This document shows, piece by piece, positions 24,100 to 36,313 of a stretch of DNA of 64,000 nucleotides. Under the pieces are notes generated by a model. That model saw only the letters and a list, made by a program, of their open reading frames with translations. It was not told the origin of the DNA and searched no databases. The DNA is taken from NCBI GenBank assembly GCA_963935595.1, contig OZ012542.1, forward strand, positions 61,579,175 to 61,643,174, given 5' to 3'. The first letter of the stretch is position 1, and every line of letters starts with the position of its first letter. The DNA comes from Schoenobius gigantellus (Eukaryota; Arthropoda; Insecta; Lepidoptera; Crambidae). The position numbers and the translations under genes are program-made.

Positions 24100-25400
24100 A
24101 CAAAGACACACAGTCAAAAGAAATTCGTTTTTTGTTTCTTGTGATAGGTATTTGTTATGCATTGTATGTTCGTCTCTCTTTACTGCTCAAAAAAAACTGA
24201 TAAGAATCATAGCTAATATAGAAATGACCGATACCTGTAGACCACATTTTATAAAGCATAAGATCCTGACAGTGCCAGGCATATATATACTTGAAGCCTT
24301 TAAATTCGTACGAAAACACCCTGAGCTATATACAAAACGAGAACACTTAAAAATGTTTTACTCGCTAAGGTCTACACGCAAAAATAAATTAGTACCACCA
24401 ACCTCTAACCTACAACTACATTCGTCTGGCCCCTTGTCCACGACCACTAGAATTTATAACAAGATACCAGAAAATATAAAAAATGAGGAAAACGACAAAA
24501 AAAGTATAAAGTTATTAAAAGAACTATTGATTAGAAAATGCTATTACACAATTAATGATTTTATGAATGACAAATGAAAAAATAGTAATATTAAATAGAC
24601 CTACCATAATATAATTACGTTAATTACTTACTTGCTATTATGTAGCATAATATTTTTAAAAATAGATAAATAAATAATAAAGTTGATAAATATGTTTCGA
24701 GATACAACTAGCTTTAAGTTGTATAGGTATTTATATCCTTTCTTGTTCACATTTATACATTATGATCGTTTATACAAAACAATTGTACAAAGGCGAGCTT
24801 ATCTCTTTAAGAGTCCTCTACCAGCCAACTCCAGCTAGTTAAAATTAAATGTATTTTATATTATAGAACTATCTAAATAAATATAAATGTCAACTACACA
24901 TTAGCTTTAAATATTATAAATATAATACAACAGATATATAAATGTAAAAAAAGTAATAATATAGTTACATAATCTCCAAAAGCACAGATGACTATTTAAT
25001 AAAGTTTAATTAAATAAATATAATTGTAATATATAAATGTTATTTCATTCAATGTTACTATAAATATCAATAATGTTAATTTTATTCCATATAAATATTT
25101 ATTAATAATGACATATTATATTCTGATTATTATAATGCTGTGATAGTAAATTAAATAAAAATGTATATATATAAATTAAATAAAAATGTACCTGTGAATG
25201 TTTATAGATAATAGTTCCTAAATATGATGACATTAGATTTAGATAATTATTTTTTTTATATTAAGTAGTGCATGCCTATCTCAAAAATTGTTGTGCCTTA
25301 ACAAGGTCCACAATGATACTATTTACATTTGTCTATAGCTAAAAAATACTTATGGAATGCAATAAAGAATTTGAATTTGAATTTGAATTTGAATTCGTTA
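24100..25400 (+). pseudogene. Jockey/CR1-group LINE 3' end
   Basis: The coding end (stop at 24577) reads QKKLIRIIANIEMTDTCRPH, HKILTVPGIYILEAFKFV, then TTTRIYNKIPENIKN and LIRKCYYTINDFMND. This is the typical region after the reverse transcriptase. A long AT-rich stretch follows, ending in AATAAAGAATTTGAATTTG repeats near 25365-25395, a LINE-style tail. Whether the tail belongs to this copy is inferred. Confidence 0.65.
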
Positions 25401-25699
25401 TCGTATTCTAAGTTGCTCACAAACTATTTTTCGTATAACCAAGTTGGAGCAGCTAAAAAACGTGTAACAAACTATATGCAAGTAGCGTTATTTTCAATAT
25501 TATTTTATTTGTACTCGCGTTATGCAATCTACGAATGTATAACAAATACAAACGACAAAGTAAATAATATATGTAGGTTAGGCAGGGTAGGCATATATTT
25601 GGAGAAGGCACCCTTCGTACGGTTTTGACGGTTTTTTTTTCATTTTAACAATATAATTTAAAGCACCTAATTACATATAATCCTACTAATAGGTTTTTT

Positions 25700-25923
25700 T
25701 TTTCATACGACAGGGAAGCTCTTGGCCTTATATCGGAACACAGCAATGCTATTAACATGTTATTATGGCGACAAACTTAGGTAAGACGGTGGTAGCTAGC
25801 CAGGTGGGCTTAGAAGCCCTACCACCAACCAAACCGATCAGAAAAGCTTCTGTCCCCAATGGGAATCGAACCCGGACCTCCCGATCAATACCCGGTGGCC
25901 TCAACCACTAGACCACGGAGGTG
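25700..25923 (-). mobile_element. tRNA-derived SINE
   Basis: The - strand head has a box A-like TGGTCTAGTGGTTGAGG and a box B GGTTCGATTCC. The body shares GTAGCTAGCCAGGTG with 20010-20125, and the tail is a T-run in + orientation. Confidence 0.75.
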
Positions 25924-26309
25924 GAAAAAAATAAATTCTAAAACTATTAGTATAACTAGTTATTTACTTAATAAAACGCCTGCGTTTTTTAATTGTGGAT
26001 GTCAGTCCAGTCTACTTTTTTAATGTCATCTAGCCACCTTTTCCTTTGGTATTCCGGGCTTTTCGAGGAATCTTGGGTTTGAGGATCAATTATGGAAACT
26101 CATAGAGGGATCAGTCACAGAGCCCTGTTGTTAACCCTGATTCCACCGACGCACATTATTTTTGTTTTGCTGCTGACTAATTTCAAAGATGGATGGAGAT
26201 GGAGCTAGTTGCAGATGATGTTACGTTTGGCTTATTAATAAAGAAATTGAGGTGAACATCACCAACAAAAATAATCATATAATTATTAAAAAATATTATT
26301 CATCATCTA

Positions 26310-26775
26310 AGCCTTTTCTTCTACCATGGCGGTATAGGCCTCCTTCAACTTTCTCCATTCCGTTCTATTTTGAGCTACTCTAATCCAGTTTGTGCCCACC
26401 ATCTTGACGATGTCGTCCTTCTACCGCATCTGTGGTCTCCCGTTGGGTCTTTTACGGTTCCATGGCCTCCACTCTAAGATAGTTCTGCACCACGAGTCCG
26501 GCTTTCTGGCTATATGTCCAGCCCATTGCCACTTGAGCTTTGCTACGTGGTGTGTAATGTCCGAGACCTGACGCCGTTTTCGGAACCAACTATTCGTTTT
26601 CGTGTCCCGGAGTGTTACTCCTACCAATTTTCTTACCATTGCTCTTTGTGCCACCTCTAGTTTATGGACGATGGCCTTAGTTGTTATCCATATCTCGGCT
26701 CCATAAGTAAGCACTGGTAGGATACACTAGTTGAAGATCCGCGCTTTCTGTTTTATGCTAATGCTCATATTAAAA
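26310..26775 (-). pseudogene. RTE-type LINE fragment
   Basis: The - strand reads ILPVLTYGAEIW, VAQRAMVRKLVGVTLRDTK, then VAKLKWQWAGHIARK and ILEWRPWNRKRPNGRP, with an in-frame TAG before CILPVLTYG and stops later. It is cut at its 5' side near the start of the CR1-type element. Confidence 0.75.
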
Positions 26776-26789
26776 TGCCAGAGAGGTTA

Positions 26790-29700
26790 TCTAATTGCAG
26801 CTTGTCCGGTTGCTTTTTCAGATGACTCGGGTGCGCGACCCCGGCTTCTCGAGCCTTCGATGCCGTTTACCTCTTATCTCCGCGGTGTCGATGTCCTTCT
26901 CCTTCCCTCCCTCTCCCATTACAGTTGTGGTAAGGCCCGGTACTAATTAGGTTCACCTACTTAATGCCGGGACTGTACGGGTTGGTACCACCACTCTGCC
27001 TATTTCGGTCGTGAAGCAGTCTTGCGTTTCGATTGAAGGGCAGAGGCAGCCGCTCCTTCATGCCCCCTTCCCGTCCCTGTTGTGGTGAGGAGTCTCGGTG
27101 ATAATCGAAATTAGCAGAGTTATAAGTCTCAGTGTTGTTCGTTGGGCGTGAGGAGTTGACGCGCGGTACAGGGAGACCCGGTGGAAATGGTTACCGTCGG
27201 CCACCTGCCGGTCAGTAGGGGACCCGAACCCAGGACTATCCTGCCTGGGAGGCTGTCCTGCACAACCGGCGAAAATCCCGTCGTGCAGTCATCGTGCCGG
27301 AGTAGGAGACCGGAGTGGATCCCGATGGGTGCATGCGGGGGGGCACCGGGGGCCCTTCCGTGCCGCGTGTCAGCTCTTCACACAACCCGCGTTCCCACTT
27401 TGTACTACACTCTGCCCTTTCTTTGTTTGTCACCGGGACTCTGCCTCACATTTATCCCCTTCCCCAAAATGCTCAATTAAAACAAAATGAAGGTAAATAA
27501 AAAGAAGAAGCGAGCTCCTACGGCGGACACCCAATCCACTTTTAAAATGGATTTCTGCAACATCAGGGGTCTACATAGTAATCTTGATGCCGTCCACCAC
27601 CACCTAGAGACGGCTCAGCCTGCCTTGCTCTTCTTAACGGAGACGCAAATATGCGCCCCTGATGATATTTCGTACCTGAAATACCCCGGTTACGAATTGG
27701 AACACACATTCCTACGTAAAGCCGGGGTGTGCGTTTTCGTCAGGGGCGATGTTTGTTGTCGCCGCCTTCGGGGCCTCGAGCATCGGGACCTGTCGTTACT
27801 ATGGCTGCGCGTGGACCATGGGGGCCTTACCCGAATCTACGCGTGCCTTTACAGGTCCCATGCCAGTGAAATAGGGTCAGCTCAGCTTTTTGAGCACGTC
27901 CAAGAGGGGATTGACCGAGCGTTGGAGCAGTACCCATCTGCGGAGGTGGTGGTCCTTGGTGACTTTAATGCTCACCATAAAGAGTGGTTGAAGTCCCGGA
28001 CCACTGACCTCCCTGGTAGGACTGTCTTCAACATGGCTTCGGCCTATGGCCTCTCTCAACTGGTCGTACAGCCCACCCGTATACCAGATATAGAGAGCCA
28101 TGAAGCCTCCCTGTTGGATCTTCTGCTGACTACACGACCAAGCGGATACAGGGTTGTGGTCGATGCTCCTCTTGGATCATCGGATCACTGCCTTGTCCGT
28201 AGTACTGCTAGTCTTGCGCGGCCCCATCGCGCGTCTGCGGCTGGCAGTCGTGCAGTTTGGCGGTATGAGTCAGCAGACTGGGATGGACTCCGAGAATTCT
28301 TCGGATCCTACCCCTGGAAGCAGCTCTGCTTCGCCTCCGAAGATTCCGATACTTGCGCAGATTGCGTCACTGAAACGGTGCTGATGGGAATGGAAACATT
28401 CATTCCCAACGCCAAAATACCTGTTGGCGGTCGCAGTCGTCCCTGGTATAACAATACCTGCAGGAAGACTGCCCACCTCAAGCAATCTGCGTACATCGCC
28501 TGGGAAAACGCCAGGAAAAGTCGGGATCCTGGTGTGACGGAGAAGAAGCGTCAGTACAACGCTGCTTCCAGATCCAACAGGAAGGCTATTGCTGAAGCCA
28601 AGGCGGAACACGTGGCCAGGGTTGGCGAGCGACTAGGAAGCTATCCCAGTGGGAGTCGTGCTTTTTGGTCGCTGGCCAAAGCTGCGCAACGTAATTTCTG
28701 CCAGTCCAATCTCCCACCACTGCGTAGAGCTGATAGCAGCCTGGCCCACAGCGCAAAAGAGAAGGCCAATCTCCTGGTTGAACTCTTTGCCTCTAACTCG
28801 ACAATGGACGATGGGGGAGCCACACCACCCACCATCTCTCGGTGTGAAAGTTCTCTGCCTAAAATTCGTATTACACAACGTGCGGTCAGGCGGGAGCTTA
28901 AGCTCCTGAACGTCCATAAGTCGAGTGGGCCGGATGGCATCCCAGCAGTGGTGCTGAAGACGTGCGCCCCTGAGCTGACCCCCGTACTAACGCGCCTTTA
29001 CCGCCTTTCCTATCAAAACAATAGGGTTCCATCTTCGTGGAAGATTGCTCACGTCCACCCAATTCCCAAAAAGGGTGACCGATCCGACCCGTCAAATTAC
29101 AGGCCAATAGCGATAACGTCCTTGCTCTCCAAGATTATGGAGCGGGTCATCAACTCCCGCCTCCTACGGTACCTAGAAGAACACCAGCTGATTAGCGACC
29201 GACAATACGGCTTCCGTCACGGCCGTTCAGCTGGTGACCTTTTAGTTTATCTGACCCACCGTTGGGCGGAAACCTTGGAGGGCAAAGGTGAGGCTCTCGC
29301 CGTTGGACTCGATATCGCTAAGGCGTTTGATAGGGTCTGGCATAGAGCTCTTCTCACGAAGTTACCATCATATGGAATCCCCGAGGGACTCTGCAAATGG
29401 ATAGCCAGCTTCCTGGATGGTAGGAGCATTAAAGTCGTCGTCGACGGCTGCTGCTCCGAAACCATGCCCATAAACGCTGGTGTTCCACAAGGTTCGGTGC
29501 TCTCCCCAACCCTGTTCATTCTGCATATCAATGACATGTTGTCAATTGAGAACATACATTGCTATGCGGATGACAGTACGGGTGATGCGCGGTATACCGA
29601 CCACCAGAATGTCCCTCGGAGTTCGTTGCTAGAAAGGCGGTTACAACTTGTGTCTGAAGTCGAAGACTCTCTAGGGCGAGTCTCCGAATGGGGTGCAAAG

Positions 29701-30520
29701 AACTTGGTTAAGTTCAACCCCACGAAGACACAAGTGTGCGCATTCACTGCGAAGAAGGACCCATTTATCGTAGTGCCTCAGTTCCAGGGAGTTACTCTTC
29801 GTATGTCCGATGGTATTGGAATCCTCGGTGTGGAAATTTCTGCTAAAGTGCAGTTTGGGAGTCATTTGGAGGACAAAGCCAAATTGGCGAGCAAAAAGCT
29901 GGGCGTCCTGAACAGAGCCAAGCGGTACTTCACTCCAAGCCAGCGGCTAATGCTCTATAAAGCACAAATTCGGCCGCATATGGAGTACTGTTCGCACCTC
30001 TGGGCGGGAGCTCCCAAATATCAGCTCGACCCTCTTGACTCCCTGCAAAGGCGTGCATTCCGCATCGTCAGTGATCCCAATATCACGGCCTCAATGGAGA
30101 CGCTGGAGCAAAGGAGAGACTTTGGTTCTCTCTGCGTGCTCTATCGTCTCTTTAACGGAGAGTGCTCTGAGGAACTGTTTGCAATGGTGCCCTCTTCACC
30201 TTTTTACCATCGCACCACCCGCCATCGCAGTAGAGTTCATCCATATTACCTGGAACCAATCTCATCTAGTACAGTTCGGTTTCAGCGTTCATTCCTTCCA
30301 CGTACGTGTAGGCTCTGGAACGAACTCCCAGCTGCGGTGTTTCCTGAGCGCTACGATATGTCCTTCTTCAAACGAGGCTTAAGAAGAGCATTTCTCTCCA
30401 GGTAGGCAGTGACAGAACTGTGCCCCTGGCATTGCAGATGTCCATGAGCGGTGGTTACCACTTAACATCAGGTGGGCCACTGGCTCGTCTGCCACCGTTA
30501 GCAATAAAAAAAAAAAAAAT
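26790..30520 (+). mobile_element. CR1-type LINE, near full length
   Basis: It comprises a GC-richer leader (about 26790-27486), the intact ORF2, and a short 3' end with CTTAACATCAGGTGGGCC, CTCGTCTGCCACC and GCAATAAAAAAAAAAAAATA. An ORF of 99 codons in the leader (27181-27480) has no recognisable ORF1 motif. The 5' boundary is uncertain because an RTE fragment abuts it. Confidence 0.75.
27487..30405 (+). CDS. Intact CR1-type ORF2: AP endonuclease and reverse transcriptase (972 aa)
   Basis: It encodes the protein that nicks target DNA and copies the LINE RNA in place. The endonuclease (about residues 20-240) keeps its likely catalytic residues: E52 in LTETQ, D159 in VLGDFNAHH, and D233-H234 in SSDHC. 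The reverse transcriptase shows SSGPDGIPAVVLK, FRHGRSAGD, D609 in LDIAKAFDRVW, INAGVPQGSVLSPT near 665, and the catalytic pair in HCYADDSTGD near 692. The C-terminal region has the MEYCSHLWAGAPKYQLDPLD and LPRTCRLWNELPAAVFPERYD blocks typical of lepidopteran CR1-clade elements. There are no stops or frameshifts. The start shown is the first ATG; a downstream ATG at residue 21 is also possible. Assignment to CR1 is by motif likeness. Confidence 0.85.
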   Translation: MKVNKKKKRAPTADTQSTFKMDFCNIRGLHSNLDAVHHHLETAQPALLFLTETQICAPDDISYLKYPGYELEHTFLRKAGVCVFVRGDVCCRRLRGLEHRDLSLLWLRVDHGGLTRIYACLYRSHASEIGSAQLFEHVQEGIDRALEQYPSAEVVVLGDFNAHHKEWLKSRTTDLPGRTVFNMASAYGLSQLVVQPTRIPDIESHEASLLDLLLTTRPSGYRVVVDAPLGSSDHCLVRSTASLARPHRASAAGSRAVWRYESADWDGLREFFGSYPWKQLCFASEDSDTCADCVTETVLMGMETFIPNAKIPVGGRSRPWYNNTCRKTAHLKQSAYIAWENARKSRDPGVTEKKRQYNAASRSNRKAIAEAKAEHVARVGERLGSYPSGSRAFWSLAKAAQRNFCQSNLPPLRRADSSLAHSAKEKANLLVELFASNSTMDDGGATPPTISRCESSLPKIRITQRAVRRELKLLNVHKSSGPDGIPAVVLKTCAPELTPVLTRLYRLSYQNNRVPSSWKIAHVHPIPKKGDRSDPSNYRPIAITSLLSKIMERVINSRLLRYLEEHQLISDRQYGFRHGRSAGDLLVYLTHRWAETLEGKGEALAVGLDIAKAFDRVWHRALLTKLPSYGIPEGLCKWIASFLDGRSIKVVVDGCCSETMPINAGVPQGSVLSPTLFILHINDMLSIENIHCYADDSTGDARYTDHQNVPRSSLLERRLQLVSEVEDSLGRVSEWGAKNLVKFNPTKTQVCAFTAKKDPFIVVPQFQGVTLRMSDGIGILGVEISAKVQFGSHLEDKAKLASKKLGVLNRAKRYFTPSQRLMLYKAQIRPHMEYCSHLWAGAPKYQLDPLDSLQRRAFRIVSDPNITASMETLEQRRDFGSLCVLYRLFNGECSEELFAMVPSSPFYHRTTRHRSRVHPYYLEPISSSTVRFQRSFLPRTCRLWNELPAAVFPERYDMSFFKRGLRRAFLSR

Positions 30521-30745
30521 AAAAGCAAAGCCAAGTTCTGCAAAAGCTGCCCAGCCCAATCAAAAAAATATTATTATTATTTATTATTACTTTTTATTTT
30601 TGTATCCCTGTTCCTATTTAGTTTGTATGTAAAAGTATTATTATATGTTTAATGTTTTATTTTCAGAAAGAGTTTTTGACGTCAATAAGTGCCTGTAAAG
30701 GCCTATGTTGAATAAAGATTTTTGAATTTGAATTTGAAAAAAAAG
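30521..30745 (+). repeat. LINE 3' tail remnant
   Basis: GTGCCTGTAAAGGCCTATGT, then GAATAAAGATTTTTGAATTT and a TTTGAA run, are of a type seen at LINE 3' ends. It is separate from the CR1 tail just upstream. Confidence 0.45.
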
Positions 30746-31977
30746 AAAAGATTCACATCTCAAATGCAAGTTATTTTAATTCAGTATAACACTCATCTTA
30801 AAAAATGGCATTTTCCTTAGACAGGTAAATATAGGATACATACTTTCCTAACAAAAAGTCCTCACCCTCAATCCTATAAGTTACGTATAGGGATACCAAA
30901 TAAGTGCCTTCACAATAAATTTCAATACAGAAATAATTTACGAAATGTAAATAAATTCTGTATTCCGAACCTCATCTACTAAAATATTATGAAGAAAGAA
31001 GATTAAGTACGTTTGTATTTTTGTTTGTAATGAATAAACTCAAACACTACCAGACTGATTTTAAAAATTCTTTGGCTAATAGAATGCTACATTATCACTG
31101 AGTAATATAGGCTATAAAATTATTCTTCTGTGTGAAAACATAAAATTCCCACACGAAAAATGAAAGTAACGATGGCGAAGTTGCGAGCGGAAGAAAGGGA
31201 TTACGAACGATAGAATAATAATTTCGAGCTCTCGCGCCGGCCGCAGCCGCCGAGTATCGTGGCCGAGTCGCGCGCTGCTGTGTCGTAGTGTGCGTGAAAA
31301 TTTGCGCATGTTGTATTTGTGGTGTAAACGCCAGACCGGAGGCCGAGCGATGTGAAACAGTACCTCTACCATGAGTTGCCATCGATTGCACACTGTAGTT
31401 AACTACAGTCGCTAACGTGTTAACGCAGACGATATCGTTTTCGATAGTCACCGTACCATGAGTTACTTTTGCATTTACCTGACTTCGTAACGTTAACTCG
31501 ATAGTATAGTAAACGATACAAAGGATACAGACTACTTACAGGTAATTATTTGTTGTCGTCATGTTGGTAATACGCTATAATCCGTCCTCGCAAAAAGGTA
31601 GCTCAATTCGGTTTCTTACCATATTGTTATGAAAGATTTAATTTAGTCGGCTTATACGTCAACTTCAAATTATTTCATAGGTTATATTTTTAATCATTGT
31701 TTGATTACATTCATGAAAACTTATTAGTTTTATGTTAAAGAATAAGTTTTTATTAAATGTAGGCCATGTATTGATTTAATAATGATATAGACAAGCGCTC
31801 CATGGTTCCAGTTAATGGTGCAATTCATAAGAATATATAGTAATTATAGTTTAATTGTAAGTATTAACATTGTTATGGTAAACATTGTAACAATTTTCCA
31901 TTAAAAATAATCAGTTTCTATGCTTCTATGGGTTTGTTTTTTAGTACCCATCTATTTAAAGACGTGGCTACACGGAA
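30746..31977. other. Intergenic, CpG-rich island inside
   Basis: It is mostly AT-rich, but 31170-31350 is CpG-rich (CGCGCCGGCCGCAGCCGCCG near 31232) and could be an old repeat end or a promoter. No start codon with a supported exon was found. Confidence 0.35.
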
Positions 31978-32914
31978 GGGCTTTAGATTAGCAACCCACG
32001 ATTTGGGGGGTGGGGGGATGGAGGGGGGTAGGGGAGGAGGGGAGCTACCCCCCTGTACCACTCCCCCCTCTCGGCAATGCGTAGTTTTCAAGATATTAAT
32101 TTTAAAATTTTTCACAAACCTAACCTCAAAATGTATGGGAAAAGGTTGGGTTGTGTATTAACTCATGTTTGCGCCGCATCTAGAACCTATTTAAGAATTA
32201 GAAGATGTAAAAATTGGAAGATCAAAGAATTAATTATATGATTTTAGTGGTATAGGTTCCCAGAGAATAGTATGACGCTGCGCTCGCTTCGCTCGCTCCG
32301 CTACGCATGGTCTGAACCTAACCTAACCTACAGTAGGCAATTTCGTCACCTATTTTCTTTTTTAATGGCGGGTAGGCTTCGCCCCCCGAGCCCCCCCGTC
32401 CCCGTGCTCTTTAGTCTTCTAGACAAAAAGATGATTTAAACTTCGCGGCTATGACTGACGTGTTCTGACTTTGACACTTGACAGCTTGAAATCAAAATGG
32501 CCGCCATTTCATTGCGTTTTGTTAGTATCAAAGTGATAAAAATATGATAATTAAATTTTTAAAATACTAATTATTTTGCAAATGACATATTTAAGTAACA
32601 TTATTTTTAATATATTTGTCATTTTAATTAGTTATATTGCTTAAAACAAATTGGTTTAGTATCGATGATCAATGTAACGAAACGCATCTCACAAAAAAAT
32701 GGCAAAATCTAAAGTGCCGTTGCCATCAAATACAAGATAGAAGAAACTTAATCGATATTTTTCATACAAAATTACAAACTTTATTTAATTATTACAAATA
32801 AACTATAAGTTTCCGAAACGTAAAACTTCACAAATGTACTTAAAAAAATATAGTCTTTCCGATGATAAGTATCTGAATGTGCAAATCGTGGGTTGTTAAT
32901 CTAAAGGTGAGCCC
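31978..32914. mobile_element. Non-autonomous TIR element
   Basis: The left end GGCTTTAGATTAGCAACCCA plus CGATTT is mirrored at 32883-32914 (AAATCGTGGGTTGTTAATCT, AAAGGTGAGCCC). The interior has G-runs and a CGCTCGCTTCGCTCGC stretch, with no transposase. Confidence 0.65.
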
Positions 32915-34734
32915 AGGAAAATATATATAATATTTGTTTAATTCAATAGAGTTGACAAATATGCTGAAAATTGATACCTGCCAAATGTAGTATTACAGGA
33001 GATATACAACTGCATAAGTGAGTGGGTGAATGAATAAAACTAAAAATGTTACTCCTTTACAGTATGAGTAATTATGATGAAGCATTTTATATAAAACTTA
33101 AAATAAAGCTGATGACGTCTGACGTCGGCCAATATTCATATAAAATACTTTAATTTTAGAATATTATGATTATCTATTATGGCTTTATGTGATGTTTAAT
33201 GATATGTCTGTTGTTGCAGAAGTTTAAGTTCCAAAATTTACCTGGAATTACAGTCAAATGTCCAACCATAGAAATTACTGCACAAGAAAGAACCGGTACT
33301 ACTGTTATTTATTATCATTCAATAATTATCATATTTTAGCAAACTTAATAGATGAAGAAATTTGTTTAATCGACACTATTATATTATTAAAATATATTCT
33401 ATTGGTATTTTACTTATTTTGTATGATTACAAGTCAGTAAAATTATATTGCTGCCAAAATCTTAATGACAGTATGAAAGTATGCAGAGTCACAGCTACAA
33501 ACTCACTGGATACTTTAGCAAACTGCATATTATTATGAGGTAAAATTAGGCTAAATGATCTAAGGGTAAAATACAGTGGGAAGTTAGTCTGAAAAATACA
33601 TTGTTTGTATTATTATTTTATCATAACAGCAATGGTAGGGAAGCAATTAAAGAATATTACTATAAATGCATTGTTGACTGAAAACCAGTGAATTATTGTG
33701 TTCACATTACGACTCTTACATGGTTTTTGGGTTGGGCAATATATATCACCAACAAACCTGTTTTTTCATACCATCCACCTATTTGACATATGAATCAGAA
33801 TAAATTCAAATATACAGAAGATTGTTTGTTTTATTTCATATTGTTTATATTCATTGAACAGCTCACAGGAAGTTATATTTATTAAGCACTTTGATACTGA
33901 ATCATGCCCATATTCTTTTACGTAAGGTAATAACTTCTTTTACATAAGATGTAAAAGTAAAAATATAGTTTTATAGGAATGTTCATGACTGACCAGTCTT
34001 ATAAAAAATGGATAATCTCCATTGAAAGATACTGTTTTTGATGCAAATTCTTAATGTTTATGTTAAATAACCAGAGGTACTAGGTCTTCTGTGTTATTGC
34101 AAAGCAGCAATGCTTTTCTGTTTTATATTGAAGGATACGAAATTTCAGGCTACTGTAACTACATTCATAAGATAATAACCTACACCTTGTACACTTTGGT
34201 CATTAGAAGACTATAGTTGACTATGATCATCTAAGTAGTAGACTATTTGCTTGTTTGCCAACATTCTTGTGTAAAATATGCACAAATACAACAATTCTGT
34301 TGTTCTTTATATTAGATTCAGTATGAAATATAGACCTAGAATTTTATTGAAAATTAATATTTTTTGCTTTGTCAAAACAAGGAAATCCTACTTAGGTAAA
34401 TAAATTAAAGAGTGGGCTCATGTAATTTATTTATTTTTGGTGTAAAAAATGTGTTAACAACATCTTTTTATTAATCTACCAATAAAAAAAATCAACCAAT
34501 TTTTCCTTTTTAATGCAATCCAAACTATTGTGACACTGTAAAATCCAACTGCATCTGTGGCAATAAATCAGTCCAAAAAATGAAATGCTAAAACCGAAGG
34601 TCTTGGCTGCACCATTCTGTATTATCATCAATGCCACTCAATCAAATCATCCTCCGCCACTCATCCAAAATAAATGTAGCTGTAAAAAATAAAATCTTAT
34701 AATATATGCACCTTTTTAAGTTTTAACTGACTTC
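32915..34734. other. AT-rich region with one exon candidate
   Basis: No named repeat was recognised. A possible + strand exon lies at 33220-33339. The remainder has no supported feature. Confidence 0.35.
33220..33339 (+). CDS. Candidate terminal exon, unknown protein
   Basis: A good acceptor (GTCTGTTGTTGCAG) is followed by 39 codons, KFKFQNLPGITVKCPTIEIT and onward, ending at TAG 33337-33339. A weak donor (CG|GTACTA) inside would shorten it. No family was recognised and no partner exon was found, so chance is possible. Confidence 0.2.
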   Translation, partial: KFKFQNLPGITVKCPTIEITAQERTGTTVIYYHSIIIIF

Positions 34735-35265
34735 AAAAAAGGAGATGTGTTGACTGAATCATTTTTTTTTAAATATTATGTTCACTGATTACTCCGCCAA
34801 TTGTGGTCCGATTTTCAAAATTCTTTCTTTTTATCGATAGAGGGATCCTGGAATAATGGAAGGAAATACTTAAATTACAGAGGCACATCCAACATATTTA
34901 ATTTTTTTCTGACGATATTTAGGTAAGTAGGTACCTATTTGCATCTGATAGTCATCATATCATGTTATTGAGCTGATGATGATGGAAGGTTTCTGGTAGG
35001 TGACGAGTTTGGGAATTTTACTAAAAATATTGAAATATTTTTTTTTTTCAAAAAAAATTTAACCTGCTCCAAAACACCAAAAGTCTTAATTAAATACAAG
35101 AATACATACAATTATTATCACATTTTTATATTGAAGTTGGTGCCAAACTTTTCAGGTGATATTGCTTGGCACCGACTTCAATATAAAAATGTGATATTGT
35201 ATGTATTCTTATATTATTTATGACTTTTTGGTGTTTTTGAAGTCAGTTTTATTCTTTGTAAAAAA
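34735..35265. repeat. ACCGACTTC repeat family, copy 2, hairpin-ended
   Basis: It begins GACTTCAAAAAAGGAG. Arms at about 35060-35145 and 35175-35262 fold on each other (AAAACACCAAAAGTC and its mirror, ATATTGAAGTTGG and CCGACTTCAATAT). It is non-coding. Confidence 0.6.
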
Positions 35266-35266
35266 A

Positions 35267-36313
35267 TTAGGTATACCTATTACCAATAGCTTTTTATTAG
35301 AGAAACAACTCTGAAGTTATTTAAAAAAGTTATTAAGGTTTAATATAGAAAATAAAATGCAATTCTTTACATTTGAGGGTGTAAGAATGTTTTACCTCTA
35401 CACAGTGACAATGATTTTTAACCACAATTCTTTTTCCATTTGACTGGCTGTTATATCCAGCTAATTCTTTGCTTCTTCATTGGACTTGTTGCACGCAAGT
35501 ATGGATGTGGCATCAACAGTCCCATTTATGGATAATCTGCAAGAAATGTTTTGTAAATAAAATGTTATAGAATAGGTATTTTAACACTTTGATATAGACT
35601 ATTTTTAATTTCTTATCAGCTTGTCAAACAATTCCTTAACTTCTGGAATGCCTTGTAGTTTATTGAATGTGTTATTTTGCCATACATAAGGATGACATTT
35701 TGTTTTGTTATTTCCAAAAATCCAAGTTTTGCATTTACCTACTGAAGGGGTCATACGAAGACAATCGGAATTATTACCCATATATTCACTTCAGTTGTCA
35801 TAAAACAGTATTATACACTTAAGATACCTCTATGATCATAAAGCTATTAAGATCAAAACAAAATTGTATGTAACTTCTTAAAAATGATAATTTGATTTTG
35901 AGGTTACTTACATAAACTCTGTATAGCTTTCAGTTTCAAGTCTGTATTTGCTTTTAAACACCAATGCTGAAATGCTTATTTATAATACTATAATTGGCAC
36001 AAATAGTTGTAATCACTCTTTTGAACTTTTTCTCACGACTGCTCTCGTATTTTAATTGTTTTCGTGTCATTGACGTATATATTATGTATGTGTTATTATT
36101 CTTGAACTCAGCCGTGGTTGGCATATTCCATGCAAAAAAAATCACAACTTATTAACTAATTTAACTCAATAATATTATTCCAAACTTGCTTAGATTATCT
36201 ATCGAATCGAGTCTCACGCTTGAAAATGTAAGTGAGTAACGTAACTACAGAGTTATCTATCGTTTTGTACGTTATCGTCTATCGAGTAGCTGTCAAATCA
36301 TGAACTCATGGTA
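35267..36313. other. AT-rich stretch around the small-gene candidate
   Basis: Apart from the candidate at 35605-35966, a possible - strand acceptor (TTTCTTGCAG) lies at about 35531, followed by a 24-codon open stretch. Nothing else is supported. Confidence 0.3.
35605..35966 (-). CDS. Candidate two-exon gene end, small cysteine-containing protein
   Basis: Exon 35912-35966 has acceptor GCATTTCAG and a strong donor TTTAT|GTAAGT. Exon 35605-35788 follows in matching phase after a weak acceptor (CAACTGAAG). Together they read LVFKSKYRLETESYTEFIEY, MGNNSDCLRMTPSVGKCKTW, IFGNNKTKCHPYVWQNNTFN, then KLQGIPEVKELFDKLIRN and TAA. Spacing of the first cysteines (SDC, GKC, TKC) is faintly like a Kunitz inhibitor, but the later cysteines are missing, so I do not assign it. 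Phase agreement is the main support. It could be chance or a broken gene. Confidence 0.25.
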
